From Ursus arctos (taxonomy: Eukaryota; Chordata; Mammalia; Carnivora; Ursidae): DNA of 64,000 bases. Of the stretch, positions 35,385 to 48,175 are shown in pieces. Numbering within the stretch: the first letter of the stretch is position 1; the number at the start of each line of letters is the position of its first letter. The translations under genes and the position numbers were made by a program. Location of the stretch: contig NC_079873.1 in NCBI RefSeq assembly GCF_023065955.2, positions 96,138,128-96,202,127 on the forward strand. The letters are read 5' to 3'. The notes beneath the pieces are model-generated. The model was not told the origin of the DNA. It saw only the letters and a program-made list of their open reading frames with translations, and did not search any database.

Positions 35385-36318
35385 GGAATAATTCCTCTTG
35401 ATTATAATGTATAATCCTTTTAATATGCTGCTGAATTTGGTTTGCTAGTATTTTCTTGAGAATTTTTGCATCAGTATTCATAAAGGATATTGGTCTGTAG
35501 TTTTCTTGTAGTGTATTTGCCTGGTATTGGTATGAGAGTGATGCTGGTCTCATAGACTAAGTTCAGAAGATTCCCTCCTCCTTAATTTTTGGAAGAGTTG
35601 GAGAAGAATTGGTGTTATATCTTCTTTAAATATTTGATAGAATTCACCAATGAAGCAAAGCAGATCAAGTATTAATCCTTGTTCTGTGTCTGTGGAGTAG
35701 CCACCTCTTTTAGTCTTTGCAGATAGGCTCTGTGGTGAAGCCGTCTTTCACGGATTACCTAGAATTGCTCTGGCCTGCATGTAGCTTTCTCAGTCCCCCT
35801 GTATACATAGCTACTTTGAATGATTTCCCCAAATTATATTCCAACTCTTCCTCAGGGTCTTTTATGATCTATCTTATGTCTACATAGTAAAATCTTGTCC
35901 CAGACATCTGTGGTTCTTTAGTCCCCTTGCAACTCTTACCACTTTTCCTGAGATCTAGGTTAGGCAAGATAAAAACCAGTCCTTTAGGCACCTTCCAGGC
36001 AGGTTAGAACATTGTGAATAATGTCTCTTTGGTGTTCTCAGGTTCAAGGGAGGAAATTTGGAACTGGTCTGCTACCTCCCGTAGACCAAGACCACCTGGG
36101 CCAGGAGAGGGTTGGGGCAAGATCAATTAAAGGTGCCACAAAACTTCCTACCATTCTGAGTGTGACTTTTTCTTAATTGGGCATTTATTTTGTTGCTATA
36201 GATCTTTGACCAATTTCCAGAGCTGCTATAAGGTTAAGTTAGCTGGTTTCTGATTGTTTTTTGATATTTCCATGGAGAAAAGAGCTTAGAACTTCCTAGT
36301 CTGCCTTTTTTCCCTAAG
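35385..36318 (-). mobile_element. Old L1, internally deleted (minus strand)
   Basis: 35385-35655 is the reverse complement of L1 ORF2 RT sequence (AGAATTTTTGCATCAGTATTCATAAAGGATATTGGTCTGTAG). From about 35656 it joins GC-richer sequence that ends GAACTTCCTAGTCTGCCTTTTTTCCC, resembling the 5' start of old L1M elements (sense GGCAGACTAGGAAGTTC). If correct, ORF1 and part of ORF2 are deleted. Confidence 0.5.
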
Positions 36319-36945
36319 TTTTCTTTAAAAATACCCAAGTGATTTATGCAACTACTATATTACTTTCTTACAGTAAGCCTAAATGACCAAGTAGAATTCT
36401 TTTGGCTACATCTCTTAGGCTTCAGTAAAAGGATTAATTTGCAATAGGTAGTCTCCAAAGAATTTTCACTCCTATTCCTGAAATTATCACTACTCTTTTG
36501 AGTTATGAGAAAGAGGTCATTTCTAATAAATTACTTAAAAAAAAAAACCCTAAAGTAGATACTTTTCAATTAGTCAGTAAATGGAAGTGTAAATACCAAA
36601 GAGCTACTGGCCAGTGAGTCCATGTAATGAAATGTAGATCCTAGAAAAGTGAAGAGGCATTGAACCTTCAAAAACAAGAAATAGAAATAAAAGCACTGAA
36701 AGGGATGTTTGAAAATGTAAGACCAAAAAAGTTGGTGTCGGTTTATATTTTTTACTACTTGTTTCATTGCTGTTTTCTTAATTTCTTATGCCTTTTGTGT
36801 TTTCAAACAAGAAATATGAAACAAAATATAGACTTATCCAAGGAATACCATTCATATCTGGCAAGATAACTTATTAAAACACTTTGCACAAAATGAGGAA
36901 AAGTATAATTGATCTAAGAATTACTTTGTTAAAACTATAAAAATA
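36319..36945. other. Unassigned sequence
   Basis: No recognisable gene or repeat. Confidence 0.4.
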
Positions 36946-37122
36946 GGGGTGCCTGGGTGGCTCAGTCGTTAAGCGTCTGCCTTCGGCTCAGGGCATGATC
37001 CAAGGGTCCTGGGATCGAGCCCCGCATCAGGCTCCCACTCCCCCTGCTTGTATTCCCTCTCTCACTGGCTGTCTCTCTCTCTCTCTCTCTGTCAAATAAA
37101 TAAATAAAATCTTTAAAAAAAA
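36946..37122 (+). mobile_element. Can-SINE, plus strand, shortened middle
   Basis: GGGGTGCCTGGGTGGCTCAGTCGTTAAGCG to AATAAATAAATAAAATCTTT. The segment between the B box and the CT-rich tract is shortened. A (CT)n run lies at 37072-37090. TSD AACTATAAAAATA / AACTATGAAAATA. Confidence 0.92.
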
Positions 37123-37136
37123 GGAACTATGAAAAT

Positions 37137-38949
37137 AAATAAATGAGCTTTCAAGTATATTCACGGAATGTAAAAAATGCAGGCACACACGCAATTTTAT
37201 CGTGGGGAGCTAAAACCCTACAAATTTCATGTATGTGTCAAGACAGTCTTTGGGTGAAATGAATAGGGTCTTCCCTAACCATGGCCTCATGGTTCTAAGA
37301 CTGAGATGTTGAATTTGACTGGTGAACAAATAGAAGTTTTCAGAAAATATGCTCATTCTTCTTAAAAGTTCATCATTAGTTGTCAGTATTCTCAGGCAAG
37401 TTATCAAAACTAGCTGTCTTGAGAAAGTGGTACACAGAAATAGTAGCAACCTAAAACCTAAATCAAGATATAGAAAAAGGAAGAATAGGAATATATGCAT
37501 GTGTGTGTGCATTCAGAATACACACAGATGTATTCTAACAATAACCCATGTCTTGGGGGGGTGTTTATTCATTACCTCTTGTTATAAATCATGGTTAAGC
37601 TTACTCATATGTCTTTATAGAATACATGTGTACATGCTTAAGCTATGAACAATTCTAGGACCTGTACCAGAGTAACGTGATTTCACTTACTTTATACAGT
37701 AATAATATGGTGCAGGCTGAAAGTTATATAGCCTGGTCATGAGATACTAAGCATGAAGGACAAGCCTGTGACAGGTCTACTTATCCGGGTCAAATATTTG
37801 AAATAAAGAGAACAAGTAACAGACAAAGAGGATTAATTTCTCAAACAGAAGTAAGTCTCTAGGTAATGTCAGTCTGGGGCTGAAGAATTAATGCAACAGG
37901 GAAGGGCTCTCTGGAGTTCGCTGAAGAAATCTATACTATAGTTACAACAATAGTTGTCAGAAGGTTTCTGTGGGCATTGAAATCAAAGCAACTGCATCTT
38001 ACTTTCCTCAAGCATTCCTTTGCAGTCCAATGTAATTAATTGTAATGAACTGATCACCCACTGGGTTGCTATGGGCAATGATCTATTTTTTTATGAACAT
38101 GATTGGGAAGTTTAAATTCACATGAAAATGACTCAAGGGAAACAATCCAGACCGTTCATTTCTAACCCATTCCCATGGTACTTACCACAAAGGGAGCATA
38201 TTATTGCTGGAGTTATCTAACACAGTGGGTTAAGGTCATGTGGGCTTTTTGTGATATCTCTGATATCATGACAAGTGCATGCTTAATTACTAAATTGGAC
38301 ACAAATACCATTTATGAAATAAGGTAACTGAGTCGGTCCTAAAAAAAAAAAATTCCCTCAGTTGGATGTAGAATATGAACAATTTGTTGAAATTAAAACA
38401 TTATTTAAAAGAAAGATTTAGAAAGACCACTTCAGGTTCAATCCAAAAAATCTGTTCAGAAATTCAACTAAATGATAAGTTGATTGGGCACTGGGGATTT
38501 CCAATCAGCTAGCTCAGATTTTCCCCTCAGGAAATCTGCTCCAAATATGTCTGTTTCCTCTGGTAAGTGTATTTCTCATCACATGCAAACCCCATGGTTA
38601 TCTATTAGCATAAAATTCATCATAGGGGTTCTTACAGGATGCAGAAGGCAAAATGAGTAGATTTAACTTGACTTTGCAATTTATTTTTTTCAGCCATCTT
38701 CAGCATTGAGATATCTTTTCATATGAACTCAATAGTGTAACTTCCCTATGGAAAACCTTTGAAATTCCCTTTTCAAATAGAATGTATCTAGCTCTTGATT
38801 GTCCTACATATGAGAGACAGAATCTAGATAATACCAGAGACACCCATATCAACTCCCAAATCTTTCGTATTACACAATATAGCACCTAGTTCCTATATAC
38901 TTCTCAGCCCCCTTAGAAGATGCTTCTATTGATGGGACATGGTTTTGTT
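37137..38949. other. Unassigned sequence
   Basis: About 1.8 kb without a repeat or coding motif that I recognise. Confidence 0.4.
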
Positions 38950-39505
38950 ATTGTGTCAACGTAGTTAAACTTGAACCCTGTATAGTTTTGGATTTGGATT
39001 TACCACAAGAGTAATTTGCACAATATTTGAAAAGTAGGAGGGGGTCACTACGGGACTGTGAGTCGTCAGACAACTCTCCAATGTCCACTAGATCTCCACC
39101 TTGGACTTCTGCAAGTCCTGATCCAGGCATGTATGTGGCTCCATGGCAAGGACATCAACTCATTCTTCAGGTCTCCTGTGTTGTTGAGGACAGAAGCGTT
39201 AGGGACAAACATGGATGCAGTTTGTCTTTGTAAATTCTAATTTGTTTTCATGGATTCCGATTTGATCTTCTGGATTCCAGTTTGTTCATATTCTCTCCTT
39301 TTTAACATTCAGCCTTTCATCCCAAGTATCAACCCTGCTGATTACAGCAACTTCAGGAATACCACCAGATACATAGGCAACAGCCTTCCATAGACATTTT
39401 TATAAGTTTCTACAATTGCATAAGAACTACCCTCTATAATAAATCTCTTATTTTGTAACACTCAGTGATTCTGCATCTCTGATTGAAACCTAACTGACAC
39501 ACTAT
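38950..39505 (+). mobile_element. Possible old LTR
   Basis: It opens with TTGTGTCAACGTAGTTAAACTTG and closes with CCCTCTATAATAAATCTCTTATTTTG and CTCTGATTGAAACCTAACTGACAC. This order resembles mammalian LTRs that start TGTCAACTTGACTGGGC and end AATAAATCTCT with CTGACTAATAC. Family not named with confidence. Confidence 0.4.
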
Positions 39506-40361
39506 GTTACACATAAGTTACATTGTCCTTAATGTGAGAAGATGCTACTGAAATCCGTATTACTTCTGCTTTTCTGGACAATTTTTAATAGCATTTTAAC
39601 ATGTTTGGTAGGGTAGAAATTTATGTATGGGAGATAGCTTCCAAATACTAATTCTATAAGAAATACAAGCTGTTACTCTTCCATTTACTGACTAGGACAT
39701 TTGGCATTCTTTTAAATGAAGATCTTACTATTTTGTAGCCTAGGGCAATGCTTTGACCTTTTCAATATTCCATAATTAGATTGGCTGCAGTTCTACTTTG
39801 CCTCCTGTTTACAGCCTAAGCTGCCTCTGGGAAAGGGGCAGAGTGGCCAGCTGTTCACTGTTGAAAATATTTTAAAGGTCAAAGAAATAGAGCATTTCAA
39901 CTGTCTACTCTCCCGAAATATATTCACTTTTTTCAGAGGAATCTAAAGAAAGGGCAAGTGTACTCTCTATAAAACAAAGCTGGTATCATGAAATTTTGCT
40001 ACTTCAATTTAAAAAATTTCTCCACTGACCTAGGTAGATGTCAGGGCTCTTAGAGATGTGCTTCTCAAAATATTTTGACCTGTACCTTCCTTTTTACCCC
40101 TCCTCCCACTCATGGCACACCTCCTCCTATTTATTATTGCAGAAATAAGATACCTCCACAAAATTTAAGGAAAATTCCAATGCTTCCCTCTAATAAGATG
40201 GATGAAATTATATCTGATTTTTAAGGGAGTCATACTCCAAGAACTTCAAGTGTTAACGACTAGATTGTTCTATCTAACAGAATTTGTGGGTTTAACCACA
40301 ATTATTTATACTTCACCCTTTGTTTTTAAATTACTTAAACAAATTTTCCTCTTAGTGAGTA
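39506..40361. other. Unassigned sequence
   Basis: No recognisable gene or repeat. Confidence 0.4.
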
Positions 40362-40381
40362 GATTCCAATGAATACATTTA

Positions 40382-40643
40382 TTTATTTACTTATTTATTG
40401 GTACAATGATATAATTTTATTCTAATGTAGATTAATTTTTTTCTCAAAATTTTATTTAAATTCAAGTTAGTTCACATATAGTGTAGTATTAGTTTCAGAG
40501 GTAGAGTTTGGTGATTCATCAGTTGCACATAACACCCAGTGCTCATTACATCAAGTGCCCTCCTTAATGCCCATCACCTATTTACCCCATCCCCCACCCA
40601 CTACCCCTACAGCAGCCCGCAGTTTGTTCCCTATATTTAAGAG
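40382..40643 (-). mobile_element. Short older L1 3' end with possible 3' transduction
   Basis: 20-bp flanks GATTCCAATGAATACATTTA / GATTCTAATGAATACATTTA (40362-40381, 40644-40663; one mismatch). 40432-40640 is an L1 3' UTR on the minus strand (AGTTAGTTCACATATAGTGTAG, AACACCCAGTGCTC). Between it and the left TSD lie a second A-rich tail (TTTATTTACTTATTTATT) and about 35 bp of non-L1 sequence. Confidence 0.85.
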
Positions 40644-40663
40644 GATTCTAATGAATACATTTA

Positions 40664-41087
40664 ATGCTGCCTTATAATTGAGGCAGTCATCCATATCAAC
40701 ATTGCTTTTCTGGGATTTGATTTGAAGATATTAATTCCCAAAAGAAGTACTGATCTCAGAGTATAATATGAGAGTTGTTTTTGTTGTTGCTTCTTTGTCT
40801 TCTTTGTTTTTAACTGAGCCAAATAATAAGAAAGCAAGTTTATCTCAGGAATATTTTTTTCTCTACTAAATTAAATATCTAAAAACTATTCACAGATAAA
40901 TTAATATTCTCGTTGGGTTGATCCCAGATAACTGAGGTTTAACATATTAGGGGTTACTGTTAGTTACTGTTGCCTGAACTTGAAAACCAAAAGTATAGTT
41001 TAGTGTATATGAAAAATTCCTCAAGAGATAATGAAGGACACTCAGCAGTGCCATTGCTTATTTTACTCAATGGAACTGTTAAATTAA
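40664..41087. other. Unassigned sequence
   Basis: AT-rich, nothing recognisable. Confidence 0.4.
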
Positions 41088-41178
41088 ATTTTTTTGTAAA
41101 ATTAACATTTTTTTTGTAAAAAAAAAATTTTACGTTTTGTAAAATTGACATTTTACGTTTTGTAAAATTAACATTTTT
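41088..41178. repeat. AT-rich minisatellite, about four units
   Basis: Imperfect tandem copies of TTTTGTAAAATTAACATTTT, some with an inserted TACG, with a period of about 22-28 bp. Confidence 0.8.
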
Positions 41179-42764
41179 TGCCTTTGTGTTAATGTGTACT
41201 GTGGAAGACAAGGTTATTTCTAAGAAAAAATTGGATACCTTGCCAAGCTACCTGGCTGTAAGAACTACAGTGAGGGAGGTCTTATATGATCTACCTCAGG
41301 AAATAATCCTGAGAGGCTTGACGAGTATAACTTGAGCAAAGGTGTGGGAAGGGAGTGGAAGAACATTCCCTCCAAGGCCTGGAGTGGTTCAGAGAAGCCA
41401 AGGGCATGCTGCACTGTTACACAATCATGCTTCCCTGGGGAACTCTGACTGATTTTATGGCAAGAGCTACAAGTTCATAACTCGCACCAGGGTTACCAGT
41501 TAGTCTGAGAGAGTAGAGCAGAACAACCTAGAGAAGCCTTCTGAAAAGCCTGCTATTACATAGTTATAAAAGCTCCAAGGAGACGTGGACATATAAAAGC
41601 TTAGACTACTGCTGGAAAAATGTCATGAGGAGTGCCAGTAGTCACGCCCACAAGGAACAACTACCATGACTTTGTCTAGAAGAGGGCCCATTTTGACACG
41701 AGAGTAGTGATATTGTCCAGAAGTCACCGGACCTGGGTTCTTGGCATTCACCAAGGTTAAAGATTGTCACTGAGCTAGCGTAAGTCTTCAAAGAACATGA
41801 TCAGAGAAAGACTACGAATAAGCTTCAGCCAGTATGGAAATGATAGCAGTTGATGACTCTCGTGTTTCTAGACATGTCATAACATAAGAAAGAGCAGATA
41901 CCAAAAAAGAGAACTTGTAAATTCTTCACCCAAGGATAAGTAGCATCCATTGGCGGGCTTGAAATACTAGGTTCCTTTTCTCTGCCTCTGTTGACACTCA
42001 GTATTAGGCAAGGATTTGCTGGGCATAATCTTTTACTGAGAACTTTACCAGTAATCTTAACAAGGACACACATTTTCTTTCAAGTATGATGCAGTTCAGA
42101 TTAAGCAATTTAAGACTATAGCTTAATTCCCACAATAAGCTACTGGGAAGATTTAATGCAACCCTGAAGGGAACAATTAGGAAGTGGTGGATAATCATGC
42201 TAATAATTTAGATGAGAAGTTTTATCACTTCTGTCATTTGCATATAGAGAGGTCTCCTAGGAATTATTTTTTTTATAATTCAGAATTAGACAAGGGAGGA
42301 AAGAGGGGAGTCCTTTTAACTCCATAACCAGGCTATTCATACTAGAACAGTGTACTAAACTGTAGAGTCAGATAAATATATGTGGCATCGTTTTTAAGGT
42401 AAATTACTTAAATATCAACTTGATAATAATGTAGAATTTATCGTCTCATATGATTCATCTAACCTTTTAGAGACATCAGGCATGACTTACTGTTTATATG
42501 TTTTATTATTTAAACTATCTCCTGTAATTTATATACAAGGATTAAATTTAAAAAAAAATTTTAACACGTATTAACAGAAAAGTGGCACTATATGTAGATC
42601 TGTAAAAAGATGCACGATTGCGTATATAGCTCTATTTATATGTACACGTTTACATATACTATACTATTATATTTCTATTGCTACCAAATGTCAACTTCTT
42701 TCCGGATACTGGAATTTAAGGAGACTTCTCACTGTTGGACAAATGAAAATAAAACCAAAAGTTT
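41179..42764. other. Unassigned sequence
   Basis: About 1.6 kb without recognised repeats or coding signal. 41220-41800 is slightly more GC-rich. Confidence 0.4.
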
Positions 42765-42779
42765 AAAAACAATTAGAAC

Positions 42780-42855
42780 GAATCATCGCACCTTGCACCA
42801 GAAACCAGGGATATACTGTATAGTGACTAATATAATGAAAAATAAATAAATAAAT
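42780..42855 (+). mobile_element. 76-bp L1 insertion (extreme 5' truncation)
   Basis: GAATCATCGCACCTTGCACC, AAACCAGGGATATACTGTATAGTGACTAATATAATG and an (AAAT)n tail are the last bases of the young L1 3' UTR. Exact 15-bp TSD AAAAACAATTAGAAC at 42765-42779 and 42856-42870. Confidence 0.95.
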
Positions 42856-42870
42856 AAAAACAATTAGAAC

Positions 42871-44011
42871 ATATTCTTGTATACTGAAAATGGCTGATGA
42901 AATGAGTCAGTTGAAGATGAGAAACACACAAAAAGACTACAATTACTAGAAGAAAGGGAAACTTTCAGAATATGATGTGCCAATAATATATTAAACTTTG
43001 TAAACCAATGAAAAAATATGTCTTCGGAGTAAACCGAAAATACGGAAATTCATTAGCAAACCAAAAGTCGTGGATTTATAAAACAACATGTATTAGAATT
43101 GTTAAAAGGGGGAAGGATGTTACTCTACCCCTACATAAAGATAAGTTATAGATTACTGGGGAGATCTACCTATGATTCCAAACTAGTTAGATGAAAAATC
43201 TTATGCAATTTTTCTTGAAGAAGCCACCAGAGAAACCCCAAATGGCATATGTAGGCTAAATCAATTCTTCTTAAATACTAATAAACATAATTACATAGGG
43301 ATTTTTAAAAATATATAATTATTGAGCTCTACCACTACAGATACTGATGAAGCAGGTCTTTTATAGAGCCCAGGATTATATTTCTTAACAAAACTGGTCA
43401 TCATAATAGAAGGATTCCAACTACAAAATTTCAGGCACATTAGAAACCTCAGAAAGTCTAGTTCTAAATTCAGAAACAGATCAGATGGCTGGAGAAACCC
43501 AGAATCAAAGAACAAAGAAATCATGGCGTTCTTGCGTGTCCCCTAGGAGAATAACTCCTGAAATAATGAAGATTGTCTGAGAGCACAGATATTTTTCATT
43601 TTGATGTAGCTCAATTTATCTATTTTTCGTAACATGGAAGAAAGAGTTATGTCTGTGCTAGGAGAAATCATAGATGTACTTCACTGAAAACCATGTAGAA
43701 GCAATTTGGCTATCTGTGTAGAGGGGATGATAATCCAATTATGGTGCCAACTTCTTAAATGAATGGAAATGTTTTAGATTAAATCACAATAGTGGTGAGA
43801 AAGTAAAATAAGGGATTAACCAAATGTCTCAGAATTTCTAATTTTCTCCTTTGATCTTTTTTTCTAAATAGAAAGCACATTAAATCTGTATGTACCATAG
43901 ATAATTGAATTCCATGACAATACTTGATGTGTATCCTACACCCCAAATTAATGCACTATTTGATCATTTGGGGACTAGTAAAATTATTTCAACTATAGAT
44001 TATAGTAATGG
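42871..44011. other. Mostly unassigned
   Basis: A short stretch near 43594-43640 (TTTTGATGTAGCTCAATTTATCTATTTTTC) resembles reverse-complement L1 ORF2 but is too short to delimit. Confidence 0.35.
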
Positions 44012-44845
44012 CTGTTTTTTTAAAAATAGCTTTATAATTAAATATCATAAAATGCACTCATTTAAATTGTACAATTCAACAGTTTTAAGTATATACACAG
44101 AGCTCTACAACCGTTATCCTCTAATCATCTAACCATCTAACTTTAGAACATTCTCATCACCCCAAAAAGAAACCCCGTATTTAGCATCTAATGCCCATTC
44201 TACCCCCATATCCCTCTCATCCTGAGGCAGTGATATACCTAATGTCCCTGTAGAACTATCCATTCTATTTTATATAAATGAAATCATACAGTATTGGTCT
44301 ATTGTGACTTGTTTCTTTCATATAGTAAATTGTTTTCAAGGCTCATCCACATTGTAACATGTATCAGTACTTCATTAATTTTTATTGCCAATTAATATCC
44401 CATCATATGGTTATATCACATTTTAGGTGGTTTTCACATTTTGGCTATTATGAATAATAATACTATGAATATTGGCAAACAAGTTTTTGTGTAGTCGTGT
44501 TTTCATCTGCCAAGGAGTTAAATTGCTGGGTTATATGGTAATTCCATGTTTAACATTCTGAGGAACTATCAGACTATATTCCAAGGTGGTTGTACCATTT
44601 TACAGTCCCACTAACAACTTATGAAGGTTCCAATTTCTCCACATCCCAATCAACACTTGTTAGTGTCTATTTTATTATAACCATCCTAGTGAATGTGAAT
44701 CAAGACTCATTGTGGTTTTGATTTGCATTTCTATAATGACTAAGGTTATTAAGTATTTTTTTCAGGTTCGTATTGGCCATTTATTACTCTTCTTTGGAGA
44801 AATGTTTATCAGATCATTTGCCTTTTTTAGAATTAGGCTATTTAT

Positions 44846-45001
44846 GGGGCACTGTGGTGGCTCAGTCAGTTAAGTGTCCTACTCTGGATTTTGGCTTAGG
44901 TCTTGATCTCAGGGTCGTGAGTTCAAGCCCCACGTTGGGCTCCATGCTGGGTGTGGAGCCTACTGAAAAATAAATAAATAAATAAATAAACAAATAAATA
45001 A
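44846..45001 (+). mobile_element. Short Can-SINE variant, plus strand
   Basis: Exact 15-bp TSD AATTAGGCTATTTAT (44831-44845, 45002-45016). The head GGGGCACTGTGGTGGCTCAGTCAG is followed by TGAGTTCAAGCCCC (B-box-like) and a body ending GGAGCCTACTGAAAAATAAATAAAT, without the CT-rich tract. This is a distinct, shorter subfamily. Confidence 0.93.
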
Positions 45002-45087
45002 AATTAGGCTATTTATCTTTTCATTATTGAATTGTAAGCATTTTGTATGTATTCTGAGTTGAAATCCTTTATCAGATATGTGCTTTG

Positions 45088-45110
45088 AATTCTTTTTTTT
45101 TTTTTTTTTT
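45088..45110. repeat. Poly(T) run inside old L1
   Basis: An uninterrupted T run of about 20 bases within degraded L1 sequence. It has no attached SINE or L1 3' end. Confidence 0.8.
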
Positions 45111-47130
45111 GCCTTCTGTGACTTGTATTTTCACCTTCTTAGTGGTATTGTTTATAGCACAGATGACTTTCATTTAATACAGTACAATTTATCTGTTTTT
45201 TGTGCCTTGTGATTCTTGTGTCATATCTAAGAAATTATTGCCTAACCCAAGATCATGAAGGTTTACTCCTATATTTTCTTCTGTGAGTTTTATAGTTTTA
45301 GCACTTACATCTAATTCTATAATTATTTTTAGTTATTTTCTTATTGTATGAGGAAAGACTCCAGCTTCATTCTTTCACTCATGGATACCCAGTTTTCCCA
45401 GTACTATTTGTTAAAAAGAATATTATTTCTTCTTTGAAATGTCATGACACCCTGTTGGAAATAATTGACCTTAAATGTAAGGGTTTATTTCTGAGATTCT
45501 CAATTCTGTGATGTTGACCTACATATCTATACTTACGCCAGTATAACACTCTGTTGATTACTTATGCCACTATCATACTTTGTTGTTTTAAAATTGGAAT
45601 TGTGAGTCTCTAAAAGTTTCTATTTTTTTTCTTTTTGATCTCTTAAGATGTTTTGACTAATCTAGGTCCTTTGCATTTCAATATGAGTTTGAAATTAGTA
45701 TCAATTTCTGCCAAAAAACATAGAGCAGGTATTTTGATAAGAATTGTGTTAAGTATGTAGGTCACTTTGGGGGAGTCCTGCCATCTTAACAACATTGTCT
45801 TCCAAACCATGAGCATGGGATAGCCTTCCATTTACATGTGTCTTCTATTCCTTCCTCAGAATTTTGTGGTTTTCAGTCTTGCACTTTGTTAAAGTTATTA
45901 TTACTGGTTACTTATTATGCTATTGTATATGTAATTATTTTCTTCGTTTTATTTTCAGATTGTTCCTTGGTAATGTATAGAAATACAATTGATTTTGCAT
46001 ATATTGATCTTATATCATGCAAATTTGCTGAACTCACATTAATTCTAATGTTGGTTTGGTTTTTTTTAGTGGATCCCTTAGGATTTTCCATACACCAGAT
46101 TATGTCATCTCCAAATAGATATGGTTTTATTCCTTACTTTCCAATCAAAATACCTTTTATTTATTTTTATTGCCTAAATGCAGTGGCGGGAACCTCCAGG
46201 ACGAGATTTAATATATTTGGTAAAAACAGACATCCATAGCTTTTTCCTGTCCTTTGGAGTAACCATTCAGTCTTTACAATTAAGTGTGAAATTAACTGAG
46301 GAGTTTTTGTAGATGGCCTTTACCAGAGTAAGTAAGTTCTCTTTTCTATCTGTTGGGTGAGTAGTTTTTATCATGAAACGGTGTTGGATTTTGTCAAATG
46401 CTTCATCTGTCTTTTTTCATTTTGCTCGATTGTGTTTTCTTGTTACTTTGTTGATAATTTTTGTATCAATATGTATAGGAATATTGGTTTGTAGTTTTCT
46501 TGTGAGGTTTTCTTGTGTTTGCTTGTGATATCTGGTTTTGCTTCCAGAGTAATTTATAGTCTCATAAAATGAGCTGGGAATTATTTCCTCCTCTATTTTT
46601 TTGGAAGAGTTTGTGAATAATTGGTTTTAATTCTTCTTAAATTCGGTTTTAGACTAAAAAATGGTTCTGGACTTGGACTTTTCTTTATACTAAATTATTT
46701 AGTCATTAAATTTCTTTTTTGTTGTTGTTACACATCTCATAAGATGTTCTACTTTTTCTTGAGTCAGTATTAGTAGTTTGTGTCTTTCCAGGAATTTTTT
46801 TTCTGTTTTATCTAATTTATCTAATTTATTGGAATATGGTTGTATATAGTATTTCTTTATAAACTTTTCAGTTCTGTAGTGTCAATAGTGATGTCTCTTC
46901 ATTCATCCTTTCATTCTCTTTTGTTGAGTCCAGCTAAAATTTGTCAATTTTGTTCATCTTTTGAAAGGACAAACTTTTGGGTTGTTGATTTCCCTATTGT
47001 TTTTGGACTCCAAATTGCATTAATTTCAGTTTTAGTCTTTATTCTTCTCTTCCTTCAGCCTACATTGGGGTAATTTGCTCTCCTTTGTTTTAGTTTCTTA
47101 AGGTGAAAGTTTAGATTATTAATGTGAGAG

Positions 47131-48175
47131 CCCTCTTTCCAAAAAATTGAAATATATTAGTGTATATACATAAGAATAGTATATAAGTTTCAGATTACAA
47201 CATAGTGATTCAACAGTTATAAACATTATAAATGTTCACCACAATAAGGGTAGTTACTATCTGTCATCACACAAAGTTGTTACAATATTATTGACTATAT
47301 TCCCTATGCTGTACTTTTCAACCCCATGACTTATTATTTTATAACTGGAACTTTGTACCTCTAAATCCTCTTCCTGAATTTCACCCATTTCCCCACCCCC
47401 TACCCCTGTTAACCACCAGATCTTCCTCTATATTTATGCGTCTCTATTTTCATTATTGTTGTTTTTTGTTTGTTTTGTTTTTTGATTCCACATATAAGTG
47501 AAATTCTAAGGTATTTGTCTTCCTCTCTCTGACTTATTTCACTTAGCATAATACAAATGGCAAGATTTCATTCTTTCTTATGGCTGGATAATATTACATT
47601 GTGTATATATACCGTCTTCATTATCCACTCATCTATCAATAGGCACTTTGGTTGCTTTCATATCTTGGCTATTGTTAAATAATGCAGAAAACATAGGGTT
47701 GCATATATCTTTAAATTGGTGTTTTTGGGGGTGCCTGGGTGGCTCAGTCAGTTAAGCATTTGCTTTTGGCTCAGGTCATGATCCCAGGGTCCTGGGTTCA
47801 AGCCCCGCATCAGGCTGCTTGCTCAGGGGGGAGCCTGCTTCTCTCTCTCCCTCTGACTGCCACTCCCCCTGCTTGTGCTCTCTCTCTGCGTCAAATAAAT
47901 AGAATCTTCAAATAAATAAATAAATTGGTGTTTTTGTTTTCTTTGAGTAAATCCCCGGCAATGGGATTACTGAATTATATGGTATTTCTATTATCAATTT
48001 TTTGAAGAATCACCATACTCTTTTCCATAGTGGCTGCACCAATTTATGTTCCCACCAACATTGCAGGAGGGTTCCTTTTTCTCCACATCCTCCCTAACAC
48101 CTGTTATTTCTTCTTTTTTTGGTACTGGCTATTCTGACTGATGTGACGTGGTTTGGATTTGCATTTCCCTCTGTT
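47131..48175 (-). mobile_element. Second old L1, nested, minus strand
   Basis: A typical L1M 3' UTR followed by the ORF2 end on the minus strand: TCAGATTACAACATAGTGATTC, CCCCATGACTTATTATTTTATAAC, GATTCCACATATAAGTGAAAT, GGCTGCACCAATTTATGTTCCC and CAACATTGCAGGAGGGTTCC. A SINE at 47728-47921 splits it. It interrupts the surrounding older L1. Confidence 0.8.
47728..47921 (+). mobile_element. Can-SINE, plus strand
   Basis: GGGTGCCTGGGTGGCTCAGTCAGTTAAGC, GGGTTCAAGCCCCGC (B-box-like) and a CT-rich tract, then AAATAAATAGAATCTTC. TSD AAATTGGTGTTTTTG at about 47713 and 47922, exact. Confidence 0.94.

Noticed and set aside
36946..37020. tRNA-like A- and B-box sequence at SINE heads
   Set aside because: These are tRNA-derived SINE promoters without a foldable complete tRNA or mature 3' end, so no tRNA gene was called.
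43594..43650. Short L1 ORF2-like stretch
   Set aside because: Under 60 bases and diverged. Boundaries cannot be set, so it is mentioned only in the interval note.
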